A stretch of 64,000 nt of DNA from Paenibacillus swuensis (GTDB taxonomy: Bacteria; Bacillota; Bacilli; Paenibacillales; DY6). The notes beneath the pieces are model-generated. The model saw nothing but the letters and a program-made list of their open reading frames with translations. It had not been told where the DNA came from and ran no database searches. Below, one piece after another: positions 9,335-19,900 of the stretch (its first letter is position 1; each line of letters opens with the position of its first letter). Made by a program: the position numbers and the translations under genes. The DNA is taken from the NCBI RefSeq assembly GCF_001644605.1, contig NZ_CP011388.1, forward strand, positions 1,140,501 to 1,204,500, written 5' to 3'.

Positions 9335-10018
9335 CTAGATCGTCCACTGATCATGGACCACGCCCGTCAAATACCACACACCTTCACGCTGCTGATAGAA
9401 TAACCGCAAGCTGCCCCAATCCATCCCGTCCACCTTCGGATCAAACCCGTTGAAATGATACTCCACCATAATCGCATCCGCGTAGATGCCGGGTTCACGG
9501 GAGTTATCCAAGGTGTTGCCTTTGCCGATGACTTGGTTATATCCCGTTGTCTCAGCTTGAGCGTAGTCGTGCGGGTAGATAAATTTCTCTGCATATTGTG
9601 CAAAAGAAAGCATAATCGGCTCCCCGGAACCGTCATGTGTGCCCCAAGTCAACTTGGCGGGATCTTTGAATTGTTTCTCCAGTTGGTCCGGCTTCAGGAC
9701 CACATCCTTGGCAGTGTCGATATGAGCGTAAGGAGAGAAGCGTACTCCGGTTTCTGGATGAACAAAGGCTGCGATAGCTTTCCAATCTTGATCGCGAATG
9801 GCCTCGATGACTTTGGTTGTTTGCTCGCCAATGGTTTCTTGGGCCTCTGCCGGCGTCAGCGCAGCACCGTTAATTGGCGAGGAACCTTCAGACACCGCGT
9901 TGTTGTCGGGTGGAGCGCTTGTGTCCGCCGATTTATTTTGACCGCAGCCTGTAAGGAAACTAATCGTAATCACCAATGAGACCAAGAACAAACCTAATGT
10001 TGCCGACCGAATCTTCAT
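9335..10018 (-). CDS. Lipoprotein of unknown function
   Basis: A 227-residue protein with an N-terminal signal peptide and lipobox FLTGC (Cys near residue 25). A low-complexity tether (DTSAPPDNNAVSEGSS) follows, then a folded domain. The domain resembles NTF2-like folds in general pattern (IRDQDWKAIAAFVHPETGVRF, then WGSLRLFYQQREGVWYLTGVV near the end), but the match is only by eye. The ribosome site is AGGAG; either GTG 10021 or ATG 10018 could start, and I prefer the ATG at 9-nt spacing. It converges on the locus A importer and is probably independent of it. Confidence 0.7.
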   Translation of the reverse strand: MKIRSATLGLFLVSLVITISFLTGCGQNKSADTSAPPDNNAVSEGSSPINGAALTPAEAQETIGEQTTKVIEAIRDQDWKAIAAFVHPETGVRFSPYAHIDTAKDVVLKPDQLEKQFKDPAKLTWGTHDGSGEPIMLSFAQYAEKFIYPHDYAQAETTGYNQVIGKGNTLDNSREPGIYADAIMVEYHFNGFDPKVDGMDWGSLRLFYQQREGVWYLTGVVHDQWTI

Positions 10019-10179
10019 CACACTTCACTCCTCAGGTGACATTGATACTGTTAGAGACGGCGTATATGGTAAAAAGTTGCAGATTAAGGATGGGTTAAAG
10101 TACCAAAGTGGTCAACTCAACTACTTGCTATAATGTTAGGGCTATATCATTTTGTGCGAAAAGGGAGCGTTTCACTTCA

Positions 10180-10608
10180 ATGGTTACAGTTAAAGATGCG
10201 GAACAGTACTTAAGAAAACAAATAGGTGAACATACGGATGACATCCAGTTCATATGGGAGGCTTTCAAAGCATTCGGCAAACAGCCGGTTGAAGGGGAAG
10301 AAGAGATTGCCTTGTTAGTGGAGTGCGGTGTATATGATTTTACAGGGAAAGCGCAGTTTCACTTCAATTTTACGAGACAATTTACCGTTTATGAGGGTGA
10401 GGAGTATGTGGGGATGGAGCAGTTGCATGCTTTGTTTCTTTTTGAAGCTAAGGAAACGCTGGAGTCTCTGAAGATGTGTAAATGGTTTTTTAGTAATGAG
10501 GGGACCGATGTGGAGGAATTCTACACGGAGATTGAGAATGCGGAGGAATTTAAATTGGCGATGAAAGGGCAGCCGATCTCATTCCAGCTTTATCAAGATG
10601 AGGTGTGA
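10180..10608 (+). CDS. Conserved-looking cytosolic protein, unknown function
   Basis: A 142-residue acidic protein (MVTVKDAEQYLRKQIGEHTD start) with alternating aromatic and acidic strands such as QFHFNFTRQFTVYEGEEYVG and a mid helix FLFEAKETLESLKMC. It has no signal peptide or membrane segment. I choose ATG 10180 because AAGGGAG lies upstream, although its 12-nt spacing is wide; the same frame extends to 10108 without a better site. I recognise no family. It converges on the GH74 gene and shares its terminator hairpin. Confidence 0.55.
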   Translation: MVTVKDAEQYLRKQIGEHTDDIQFIWEAFKAFGKQPVEGEEEIALLVECGVYDFTGKAQFHFNFTRQFTVYEGEEYVGMEQLHALFLFEAKETLESLKMCKWFFSNEGTDVEEFYTEIENAEEFKLAMKGQPISFQLYQDEV

Positions 10609-10611
10609 TAA

Positions 10612-10650
10612 TAATATAAAGCTGTACCCGGCACGGTGTCCGAGTACAGC
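10612..10650 (-). terminator. Terminator of the GH74-lectin gene
   Basis: Inverted repeat GCTGTAC-C-CGG / CCG-A-GTACAGC (10621-10650). On the minus strand it runs into TTTATATTATTAT. It may also act weakly on the + strand gene. Confidence 0.65.
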
Positions 10651-10658
10651 CCTACTCC

Positions 10659-13343
10659 TCAATTCTGCTTCGTCAAAATCCACCGTTGCCAAGGATGACC
10701 GAAGTCTGTCCATTGCTGCGCATCGACATCATCGGACAAAGAGCCGTCGCCGATTTCCAATGATCGTTGGGTGTATTTGTTTGTTATTTTGTAGCTGCCA
10801 TCCGATTGTTCATCTATAAACCAAGCTTGGTTCGATTGATTGTTGCCGTATCCCCAAAGGGTGACGGGCGCGCCGTCAATCGCATCCCATGTGCCGTCGA
10901 GCGACTTATTGTTGTAAACGTTGATTATCTTATAGCTGCCATCCGGCAATTTGGTAATTGTCCATTGCTGATTAGACTGTCCGGGTACATACGTCCATTG
11001 TTTCACAGGTACGCCGTCCGTAAAATCCCAACCGACATCGAGCGCTTTGTTGCTGTTCTTATTCTGGATCGCATAGACGCCGTCTTCAAGCGGTCCGCCG
11101 CCTGAACCGCCTGTGCCGTTCGGCTGGCCGTAAACGAATCCGTTGCCGGCGAATCCGATGAATATGCGTCCAAACATATCTTTATCCGCTTCCATAGCCG
11201 TAACAGCATCATAGAGTCCTAACGGATAGGTTGCAAGCTTCTCCCAGTTCGCGGCTTGGTCCGTGGAACGCCACACACCGAAATCCCCGTTCACTTTACC
11301 CGTAATGTAGAAAGCAGGATAACCTCCGGCTGAAGCCGCTTTCCCGAAGGCGAAATTAGCCACATCTTTGAGCTCGCTGAGTTCAGTCCAATTTAACCCG
11401 CCGTCCGTGGAACGCCACATGGAGAACTCCGCTCCGTCCTGATGCCCGAACGTTAAGTACAAATGTCCTGCTTTGCCGGGAACAGCTTTCAACTGAGCGT
11501 TGAAATATCCCAATGCCCAGCCTTTAGGAATGGTTGAATTAATCAAAGTCCAATTTTCGCCGCCGTTGGTGCTTCGGTAGATTCCTTGGCTCTGGTGATA
11601 AAGATAGAACGTGTTATCGTTGACGGAATCCGCAGCCAATACCTGCCTGTGCAGATAGTTGGCAAAATGGGAACCGCCGTTATACTTCCCTTCGTTATCC
11701 ACCATGCTTTCGGTGCCGGGCAGGATGACTTGTGTCCAGGATTGCCCTTTATTTTTGCTGAAATGAAGGGCTCTGTTGTAAGTAGGCAACCATACAAGAT
11801 TGTTAATATTGTTAGAAGCTACGGCAATATTCCCGAATTTCAGATCGGCCGGATGCGTGCCGCTTGTAATGGAGCCGAATAAACTCCAGGTTGACCCGCC
11901 GTCTTCGGAATAACCGCTCTGATTGGATAATCCGTCTTCTGTACAACAATACCGGTGGTCATTGGCTGCCGTAACGATAAAGCTCGGCGTGTCATAGGCA
12001 TAATCCAGATCCCAGCCGGAATTAAACCGTGAAGTCGGCTTATGAACGGATGGATACTGATCCAGCTGTTCATGACGGAATATGGCGCGGTCCCAGAAAG
12101 CAGATACCGGTTTACCGCCCGCAGGGGCGACCATATCGTTCGAGACCAGTTCCTCGATGCCGTTGTTAACCGACGTCCAGTTTAAATCGCCGTCATTAAT
12201 ATCGGTCGTCGTCCATACCCCGATGCCTTGTGCAAACCATAGGCGATCCGGAACTACAGGATCGAAGACAATGGATCCGACGGACATATAGTTTTCCTCG
12301 GTCCATCCAAGCCACGGTATGTCAGATGCCGTTCGCGATTTACTTGGATAAGACCAGGAACCCGAAGCTCCACCGTTCGTGGAGCGGGCGGTGTCCGCAC
12401 CGGAGGTGAACGCGAATATCTTGTTGGAGTTGGCCGGTTGAACGGCAACATCCACATAATAGCTTCCGTTCGGGGAGACGTTGGTCCACACCCCCGCTTT
12501 AAACTTCCACACACTTCCGGCCGCTAGATACAAGGTGCCGTCATTCGCGATGGACAAGTCCTCGAACACGCTGGTGTCCGCCGGTCCGGTGCCGCCGGTA
12601 ATCTTGCTCCAATTGGCTCCGGCATCGATGCTGCGGTAGAACCCTTTTTTGTACACAGTCGCGTAGATCACTTTAGTTTTCACCACGCTGCCTGACGATA
12701 ATGTGCCGCCGCTTGGATCGAATATAACTTGACCCGCGCCGTAATCACTCTCACCCGAGCGGGGTACAGCCGTCACCTCGGACCACGCGTTACCGCCGTC
12801 CTCTGTCCTCAGCAGTCCGTTCGCAATGGAACCGTAGTAAACGATATTAGCGTTGGCCGGATCGACAGCCAGTCGTTCTCCCTGCTGCCTGCCGTTGCCG
12901 TTAGGATTGGAAGCCGCCGTCAGGTTGCCGCGATACCAGTTCTCCCCACGGTCCCATGATTTATAGACACTGTTGTTGTACGCCATATACGCCGTATTGT
13001 CATTTCCCGGAGCTCCCACAATACTTAGGACGCCCGTCATACCGTAGGGGCTCTCATCTTGCATAGATTCCGAGGTTACAACCTGTTTCCAGGAAGTGCG
13101 GTCCGCGTTTAACCGATAGGCTCCGCCCACATCTGTTCTTACATAGACCACGTTACCCCAAGGGTGCGCATCCACGCCTGTTACCCAGCCGCCTGCGCCT
13201 GTTTTTAGCGTTTTCCAATCATATTGCGATGAAATATCCGTAGTAGCTGCAGAAGCGGAAGGATTTCCAGGAGCCCACAGCGCGGCGAGCATTATCAAGA
13301 CAACAGCCAGCCAAATTCGGTTTGCATACTTCATAATCGACAT
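10659..13343 (-). CDS. Secreted GH74 xyloglucanase-type enzyme with ricin-type lectin module
   Basis: An 894-residue exported enzyme. Signal peptide at about 1-32 (hydrophobic IWLAVVLIMLAALWA, then SASAA). The GH74 double beta-propeller (about 38-735) contains the family hallmark YVRTDVGGAYRL near residue 70, whose Asp corresponds to a catalytic residue in GH74 enzymes. Many sialidase-like Asp-box turns (STDGGLNW, SINAGANW types) are present. A Gly-rich hinge leads to a C-terminal beta-trefoil (about 750-894) with three QxW-type repeats (NQQWTI, NQAWFI, WQRWIL), a carbohydrate-binding ricin/CBM13 fold. GH74 enzymes cut xyloglucan backbones. Start: ATG with GGGAGG at about 6 nt. A cre-like site overlaps the promoter. 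It is divergent from the esterase gene. Confidence 0.87.
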   Translation of the reverse strand: MSIMKYANRIWLAVVLIMLAALWAPGNPSASAATTDISSQYDWKTLKTGAGGWVTGVDAHPWGNVVYVRTDVGGAYRLNADRTSWKQVVTSESMQDESPYGMTGVLSIVGAPGNDNTAYMAYNNSVYKSWDRGENWYRGNLTAASNPNGNGRQQGERLAVDPANANIVYYGSIANGLLRTEDGGNAWSEVTAVPRSGESDYGAGQVIFDPSGGTLSSGSVVKTKVIYATVYKKGFYRSIDAGANWSKITGGTGPADTSVFEDLSIANDGTLYLAAGSVWKFKAGVWTNVSPNGSYYVDVAVQPANSNKIFAFTSGADTARSTNGGASGSWSYPSKSRTASDIPWLGWTEENYMSVGSIVFDPVVPDRLWFAQGIGVWTTTDINDGDLNWTSVNNGIEELVSNDMVAPAGGKPVSAFWDRAIFRHEQLDQYPSVHKPTSRFNSGWDLDYAYDTPSFIVTAANDHRYCCTEDGLSNQSGYSEDGGSTWSLFGSITSGTHPADLKFGNIAVASNNINNLVWLPTYNRALHFSKNKGQSWTQVILPGTESMVDNEGKYNGGSHFANYLHRQVLAADSVNDNTFYLYHQSQGIYRSTNGGENWTLINSTIPKGWALGYFNAQLKAVPGKAGHLYLTFGHQDGAEFSMWRSTDGGLNWTELSELKDVANFAFGKAASAGGYPAFYITGKVNGDFGVWRSTDQAANWEKLATYPLGLYDAVTAMEADKDMFGRIFIGFAGNGFVYGQPNGTGGSGGGPLEDGVYAIQNKNSNKALDVGWDFTDGVPVKQWTYVPGQSNQQWTITKLPDGSYKIINVYNNKSLDGTWDAIDGAPVTLWGYGNNQSNQAWFIDEQSDGSYKITNKYTQRSLEIGDGSLSDDVDAQQWTDFGHPWQRWILTKQN

Positions 13344-13384
13344 CAGTTACCTCCCGTATAGTGGAATGTGAAGTCAAGACAGGG

Positions 13385-13412
13385 GTTAAAGCGTTTTCAT
13401 TTCAATTGTCAA
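13385..13412 (-). promoter_or_regulatory. Promoter with overlapping cre site, GH74-lectin gene
   Basis: Minus strand: -35 TTGACA (13407-13412), 16-nt spacer, -10 TTTAAC (13385-13390). The spacer and -10 contain TGAAAACGCTTTAA (13386-13399), matching the CcpA cre consensus TGWAANCGNTNWCA at 13 of 14 positions. Repression by CcpA in preferred sugars is the expected effect. Confidence 0.7.
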
Positions 13413-13591
13413 AATCATTCATTCTCCCCTCTCCGCCCCGGAATGATCTCGGTTTCACTTCGACCCTAGGTTAGCATGACCGGTAACCTGTTGGGAACTT
13501 GGAAAAGCGTCAGAAACGACATGAATCTAATCATATGCAGGAGAGGCAAGAGATGACGCAAGCAAGGGGTACTCATGACAGACTTGCATGG

Positions 13592-13620
13592 TTGCGGACT
13601 TGTAAACGCTTTACACTATT
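13592..13620 (+). promoter_or_regulatory. Promoter with overlapping cre-like palindrome, esterase operon
   Basis: -35 TTGCGG (13592-13597), 17-nt spacer and -10 ACTATT (13615-13620). The palindrome TGTAAACGCTTTACA (13601-13615) fills the spacer. It fits CcpA or another LacI-family repressor. Together with the divergent site at 13386, both directions of locus B would be under catabolite control. Confidence 0.6.
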
Positions 13621-13651
13621 ACCAAACCTAGATTAGGAGGATCGGAAAGCG

Positions 13652-14743
13652 ATGAATGTCATAGAGCAACGCAGCCGGTTACAGGCGACCTTAAGGGGTC
13701 TCCGGGAAGGTAAGCTGAAAGTGGGATTTCTGGGCACATCCATTACGGATGCCCGCGTCAATCATAATTGGCCGGAAGCCGTGATGCGATGGTTCAGCAC
13801 TGCATATCCCCATGTGAAATTCCAGATCGAGAATGCGGCAATCGCCGGTACGGGAAGCGAGCTTGCCGTGTTTCGGGCGAAGAGAGATATCACGGATCAG
13901 GCGTGCGATCTAGTATTTGTGGAGTACGCGGTGAATGACCCTGCGGATTCCGGCGAACGACGAATTAAAGTCAGGGAAAGCTTGTTGCGTCAGCTCATGA
14001 AATCAGATTGCGACATTGTTCTTGTCTACACGTTCCATCAATCCATGTATGGCGATATGGCCAAAGGGAATGTTCCGGATACGGTGGCTGAATTTGAGAG
14101 GCTTGCCGAACATTACCGGTTGAATACGGTGTGGATGTCTCTGCATGCGATCCAGCAAGTAAAATTCGGACTCATGCGATGGGAAGAATGGCTGCCTGAC
14201 GGGCTGCATCCGACGGAACGAGGGAGCTTGGCTTATGCGGAAAGCGTCATTGAATTCCTGAAACAGGCGCTGCGGTCCGAGGAATCGTACAGGCTTCCCG
14301 CCGCTCGCGAAGGTAAGACCACGGAGCCTTTAATTCCGGGCGTGTGGGAAGAGATTCACCTGCTGCCGCTTGAACAGCTTTCCACGGAAGGCCCATGGCT
14401 GCTGCGGAACTGGCCGCAGCTGCCCTGGATCCATGAGCTTCTGGAAACTTCGGCGATCGGCGCTAAGGTTACGATCCCTTTTGAAGGGAGGGGAATTGCA
14501 CTCGGATTCGACTTTGGCTTCTATTCTGCGGAGTTCAGGTATGCGCTGGATGGCGGGGAATGGCTTTACAGTAACCGGGAACGTCCATATTGGTACCCGG
14601 ACACCGGACTGTTTATCGTAAACACGTTGTTCGACGATCTGCCGGTTGGTCCGCATGAATTGTCTGTTGAAGTGATCCACGGCGACAGCGAGAACTGTAA
14701 AGGAACCCGGTTCCGATTGGCCTTTGCAGCCGAAATCCGATAG
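13652..14743 (+). CDS. SGNH/GDSL-type carbohydrate esterase
   Basis: A 363-residue protein without a signal peptide. The SGNH blocks are visible in order: block I GFLGTSIT (nucleophile Ser near 24; the usual GDS is GTS), block II AIAGTGS (Gly), block III VEYAVND (Asn near 93) and block V LPDGLHPTERG (Asp and His near 187-190). The last ~110 residues form a separate beta-rich domain (ALGFDFGFYSAEFRYALDGG). Such enzymes remove acetyl groups from plant polysaccharides or oligosaccharides. The ATG follows AGGAGG (11 nt). It is the first gene of the rightward part of locus B; lack of a signal peptide suggests action on imported oligosaccharides. Confidence 0.82.
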   Translation: MNVIEQRSRLQATLRGLREGKLKVGFLGTSITDARVNHNWPEAVMRWFSTAYPHVKFQIENAAIAGTGSELAVFRAKRDITDQACDLVFVEYAVNDPADSGERRIKVRESLLRQLMKSDCDIVLVYTFHQSMYGDMAKGNVPDTVAEFERLAEHYRLNTVWMSLHAIQQVKFGLMRWEEWLPDGLHPTERGSLAYAESVIEFLKQALRSEESYRLPAAREGKTTEPLIPGVWEEIHLLPLEQLSTEGPWLLRNWPQLPWIHELLETSAIGAKVTIPFEGRGIALGFDFGFYSAEFRYALDGGEWLYSNRERPYWYPDTGLFIVNTLFDDLPVGPHELSVEVIHGDSENCKGTRFRLAFAAEIR

Positions 14744-14775
14744 GAACTATGAAATTTGAAGGAGGAGTTGAGAAG

Positions 14776-16941
14776 ATGCACAAAAGGATTTTGAAAGCGT
14801 TACCTAAGTGGATGGTATTTACTTTGCTTGTCACAACCCTAGTTGGCGGATTTTCTTTAGGCGCAGTACAACCTGCTCTTGCGAACGCGTTGTCCGTCGA
14901 CAGCGCTGACTTGTGGACCGTCAACAACGGTGCGGACATCTCCGCATCGAACGGATGGCAGAAGATCACTATACCTAATCCCGATCTGGATTGGCAGACC
15001 CAATTGGGCTTCAATGCGCGTACGATTGAAGCGGGCAAGACCTATAAACTCTCGTTTGAAGCCTATGCGGATCAGGAAAAGGCCGTGGTGCTCCAATCAT
15101 ACAAAGGGTATGAGTGGAAGGGCTACAATCCGTTCACAGTGACTGCGCAACCCACTACTTATCATATTGACCTTTCCTATCCGGAGGCTGTGGGCGAATT
15201 GACACTGAAGCTCCAGATCGGACATCTGAACACCTTGTATATTCGCAATGTTCAACTTACGGACCCTTCTTCTCAGCCGCCGTTATCCTCGAATGCGGAC
15301 CTGACGGATATTCAGTTGGACGGCGTTAATCTGCAGGGATTTGAGCCAAGTAAAGTCAATTACCGGTTTACAATGCCGGAAGGGGTCACCACCGTTCCTG
15401 CCGTAACGGGCAATGTTTATGATTCGAAGGCTTCTGCGGAGATTGAGCAGGCACCGGCTATCCCGGGTACTGCCAAGATTAAAGTAACGGCTGAAGACGG
15501 CGTGACGGTAAAACGTTATGAAGTCCGGTTCGAGGAAGCTACGACATACCTGGTCAATAGTACATTTGACGATGAGCCAGCCGGCACCGAACCAGATGGT
15601 TGGGAGAACTTGGGCGGTGGTTCGGTATCCGTTTACGAAAGTGCCGATGCGAATATTTACAATCGCGGTGATGCCGGGAACAAGGTGCTGAAGACATTCC
15701 ATAGCGGATGGGGTGCCAACGGGATGAAGAAGGTGTTCGCACCCCAATCCGGTACGGTCACGCTGGAATACAAGTTCATGGATACGAAGCCCGGCGCGGC
15801 ATCCGTGCTGCGTGTGAAGGACAGTGTCACAGGCAAGGAAGCGCTGAACGTGATGCAGTTCTTCAATCTCAAGTTTAATATGGACGCCGAGAATGTGGAT
15901 GCTGTGTTTCTATCCGGGTACACACCGGAAAGCTGGGTGACCGTGAAGCTGGTGATGCAAGTTCAAACCAAGAAATTTAATTTGTATTTGAATGATGCGT
16001 TAAAGCTGGAGAACCAGACATTCAAGGATCCTACGGTATCCGCAGTGGATACGCTCACCTTCGAGCACGTGTCATGGGCGAATTCAGAGGATGCGACCTC
16101 CGTCGCTCATCAGGCCCATACCTATCTGGACGATATTCTGCTGAATGCGGGTCCTGTTCCGGCGACCGCGCTAGCTAACGGTGACTTTAGCGGGACTGAT
16201 CTCGCTCCATGGATACCCGGAGGGGGTATTGTGGCGGAGAACATCGGAGGGCATGCTTCCATTCGGGTTGCGGCAAACGCCGCCGATGGCCGATTGGAGC
16301 AGGCAGGGTTGAAACTCAAGGCGGACGTTGACTACAACCTGCGCTTCCAGATGCGCTCTTCCACTGCCGGCGCAATGACGGTTAAGCTGCTGAATGGCAG
16401 CGGTGCCGTGCTTGATTCGGAGACGATTCATGCGGGATCTGCCGCGCCAACGGTGTACACGCTGCCGTTCAAGGCGGAAGGGAATGCGACAGCCCTCGGT
16501 AACGCAAAGCTCGTATTTGAATTTCAGGCTGCGGATGACACACCGGACGACTACGTCCTCGGAAATATTAGCTTGTTGCCTGCGGAAGCCGCGCCACCGG
16601 AACTTAACAAGACGGCCTATTTCTCGGTATCGGATGCGAAAGCAGAACCCTTGAAATCGAATCGGATTTCTGTAAAGAAGGTTCGCATTCGCGCCGCGAT
16701 GAACAATGAGTCATTCGTTACCCGCAGCGGTGTCATGGTCATCGGCCTGTATAACGCGCAGAATCAACTCATTCGCCAAGTGTATGGCGGTAAATCCCTC
16801 ACTTCGGGAGCCGGCACCCGCTTATCCGCCGTCTTCACGATGCCTGCGGATGCCCATGGATATTCGGTGCGAATCGGGGTGTGGGATACGTATTCCAGCA
16901 AGAATGAACTGTCTTCTGTTAGGCGGATTTCAATAGATTAA
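14776..16941 (+). CDS. Secreted multi-domain carbohydrate-binding protein, no catalytic domain seen
   Basis: A 721-residue protein with a signal peptide (cleavage near AVQPALA-NA, residue 38). Three kinds of beta-sandwich modules are seen: a CBM4/9-like module (about 45-165, KTYKLSFEAYADQEKAV), a cadherin-like sandwich (about 175-255, DLTDIQLDGVNLQGFEPSKV), a LamG/concanavalin-like region (about 258-460, WENLGGGSVSVYES) and a second CBM4/9-like module (about 470-615, LANGDFSGTDLAPWIPGGG). A C-terminal beta domain follows (about 625-721). No glycosidase active site is recognisable. It likely holds polysaccharide at the cell or feeds the flanking GH74 enzymes. GGAGGAG precedes ATG 14776, which is the start that gives a clean signal peptide. 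Confidence 0.72.
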   Translation: MHKRILKALPKWMVFTLLVTTLVGGFSLGAVQPALANALSVDSADLWTVNNGADISASNGWQKITIPNPDLDWQTQLGFNARTIEAGKTYKLSFEAYADQEKAVVLQSYKGYEWKGYNPFTVTAQPTTYHIDLSYPEAVGELTLKLQIGHLNTLYIRNVQLTDPSSQPPLSSNADLTDIQLDGVNLQGFEPSKVNYRFTMPEGVTTVPAVTGNVYDSKASAEIEQAPAIPGTAKIKVTAEDGVTVKRYEVRFEEATTYLVNSTFDDEPAGTEPDGWENLGGGSVSVYESADANIYNRGDAGNKVLKTFHSGWGANGMKKVFAPQSGTVTLEYKFMDTKPGAASVLRVKDSVTGKEALNVMQFFNLKFNMDAENVDAVFLSGYTPESWVTVKLVMQVQTKKFNLYLNDALKLENQTFKDPTVSAVDTLTFEHVSWANSEDATSVAHQAHTYLDDILLNAGPVPATALANGDFSGTDLAPWIPGGGIVAENIGGHASIRVAANAADGRLEQAGLKLKADVDYNLRFQMRSSTAGAMTVKLLNGSGAVLDSETIHAGSAAPTVYTLPFKAEGNATALGNAKLVFEFQAADDTPDDYVLGNISLLPAEAAPPELNKTAYFSVSDAKAEPLKSNRISVKKVRIRAAMNNESFVTRSGVMVIGLYNAQNQLIRQVYGGKSLTSGAGTRLSAVFTMPADAHGYSVRIGVWDTYSSKNELSSVRRISID

Positions 16942-16990
16942 ACAACGCTTTGAACATGTCAAAGCCAGAACCGGAAAGGATTGTGACAAT

Positions 16991-19900
16991 ATGAGCAGAA
17001 GCTTCAAATGGACCAGAGTATGGCTCTCGGTCGCTGTAATTACTTCCATGCTGTGCACGGGCTTGACCGCTCCTGTACCCGGAGGCGCATCAGGTATAGC
17101 CCAGGCAGCAACGGGGGGCGCGGCTACAACAGCCGAAGCGGCAAAGCCATGGATTTGGAACAATATCGACTTTCAGGGCATGGGCTGGGTGACAGGGGTT
17201 GCGGTACAGGAGTATCCCCCTTATTCGCTCTATGTCCGTACGGATGTAGGGGGAGCGTTTCGGTATGACCGGGACAAAGAAGAATGGATTTCCATTACGG
17301 ATATGTTCGGCATGGACGACCGCGGTCACTATGAAGTGGAAAGTATAAACGTGGGTCCGGACCCGGCTAATCCGGGTGTAGTCTATATGGCTTCCTCGGG
17401 TACCGAACAGGAAGGCATCATCTACAAGTCGTCCGATTTCGGTGCCACATGGACCAACCTGGATGTGCCCGAGCACGTTCATATCGGGGGGAATCAGATG
17501 TACAGGATGAACACGGGCGAGCGGCTGACCGTGGATCCGAACAACAGCGATGTCATTTATTACGCATCCCGTGAAGACGGCGTCTGGAAGAGAGCCGCAG
17601 ACGGAACGTGGAGCCAGCTGGGAGGCGGCTTGCCAACGAACACGGATACGGCTGCAGAGGATATCGGCACAACCTTTGTTGTGATGGATAAGAACGGAGG
17701 TGTTACGCCTCAAGGATTGACGAGTATATTCTACGTTGGTGTTTACGATGACGGTGTATACAAGACGACCGACGGCGGCAAAACGTTTGTGAAGCTTACG
17801 GCCGGAACCGCATTCTATGAGAAACAGCCGATGCAGGCGATTACACATGAAGACGGCACGCTGTTTGTCAACAGCGGTCTGCTCCAGAACGGCACGAATA
17901 CGACCCATGGATTGATTCAGACCGCAGCGCGGAAAGAAACGGCGTTAAGAATTGCCTACGATACGGCGACGAATGATTTCGCCTTAAAGCAAATTCGCGG
18001 ACTGGACATCGACCCATCGAATCCCGACAAGATCGTTGCCCAGACGGACGCCAATGATGAGACAGGGCTGCTGTTGATCAGTGAAGACAAAGGAGTTACC
18101 TGGACAACGAAGCGTGAAGTGATTGACTTTACGAAGGATCCGGCCTTTATCCCTTCCTGGTGGTCACACGGATCACGCGGACCGCTGGTGATTGACCCTG
18201 CAAACCCCAATGCGGTGTGGACCTTAAACGGATTCGGCGTGTTCCGGATTGAAGATATTACCGCACCGCAGCCTAAATTCGGATTTGTCATGAAGGGGCT
18301 GGAGGAGCTCGTCAGTAATTTTCTGCGTGTCGCTCCTTACTATGGCGGATATGATGTGCACGGCAGTGTGATGGATATGGGGGGCTTCTCGATTCGGGAC
18401 CGCAAGGCGAATGTGCCGAGCCGGTTAGTTAATCAGAAATACGCCGGACCTCCTACCTGGGGAATTACATTGAATCAGATTTCAGGGATGGATTACAGCT
18501 ATCAGAAACCGGAGAACATGGTTTATGTCGGATGGCACCAATTCAGTTATTATATGCAAAAAGATCTCTACTTCGGCACCACATCCGACGGCGGTCGCAC
18601 TTGGACGGAGAGCCGTTTACCAAACTACGGTCTTAGCGGCGGACCGATCGCGATGTCTGCAACCGACCCCGACCGTCTTGTCTGGTCTCCGTCCGAGGGT
18701 TACGTGAAATACAGCACGGACCGCGGAGCGACGTGGCAGGATGCCTCTTCCGCATTCACCGCGGGGAATCAGATGGGTAAGTTGTATGAACGCATCACGC
18801 CTTGGTGGAGCCAGACTCAGAACCTTGCTTCGGACAAGGTGAACGGTTCCAAGTTCTATCTGTTCACGGAACGCAATGCGAGCACGGCAGAATTATTCAT
18901 GAGCAGCGACTACGGACAAACGTGGCAGAAGACGTATACAGGTTTCGTGTCGACGGCCACGCTGCCAAGCGGGGAAATCGACATTACCGAGCCGAATCCG
19001 GACAACAAGGTAAACGCGGGGGCTTTGCCGTTTACGAATGTACGGGTGAACCCGGTGAGGGAAGGCGACGTGTTTCTTGCGGTGAAGCCGATGGATTCGC
19101 ATGATGAGAGAGCCCACATCTACCGGCCGTTATGGCGTTCCACGGATGCAACCGTCAGTGATTTCAAGACGGTGCCGAACGTTCAAGCCGCCATTGATGT
19201 GAGTTTCGGCAAGGGAGATTCGCCGGATATGCCTTATATCTATATTTTTGGTAAAGCGAACGGAGATGAGGATTCCGGTGTTTACGTGTCCAAAGATGAC
19301 GGTAATACCTGGACGCGTCTGACCAATCCCGAAACGCAGCAGTTCGGAATCACTTCAGGTATTGAAGCGGATATGCGCTACAAGAACAGAGTCTACCTGT
19401 CGACAGACGGCCGCGGTGTTTTCTATGGTGAGCCTGAAGGGCTTCCGCAGATTGACATCACAGCAATTCAATCGGAGCAGGTGAAAACCGGCACCGCTTA
19501 TGAAGGATTGGTATTGGAACCGGGTGCGAATGTAAGCATTCAAGCTGAAGCTAACGCCGCAGCGGGGTCTACGATAGAAGGCGTGGAATTCTATAACGGC
19601 TCGCAGCGAATCGGCGAGGATGTAACGGCACCTTGGTCATTGGATATGACCAATGCGGCAGCCGGCGACTACCGAATTACAGCGCGGGCTCTGGATCAGG
19701 AAGGCAGAGAACAACATTCCTCAGCCCGCTATTTCAGGGTTATCCAAGATATCGAGACCGGTTCCGTAACGTTCTCGAACGGGGAAGCCGCGCCATTGAC
19801 GGCATTACCGGCAGGCGAATGGCTGGGTGCGGAAGCCGATATTAAGAACAATGCTTCCGTAAACCGCGAGATTACGATGGAAATGGTGTTGGAAGATGCG

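Noticed and set aside
17090-17908. Leftward 272-codon frame opposite the GH74-SLH gene
   Set aside because: A shadow of codon bias on the other strand; the GH74 propeller on + accounts for the sequence.
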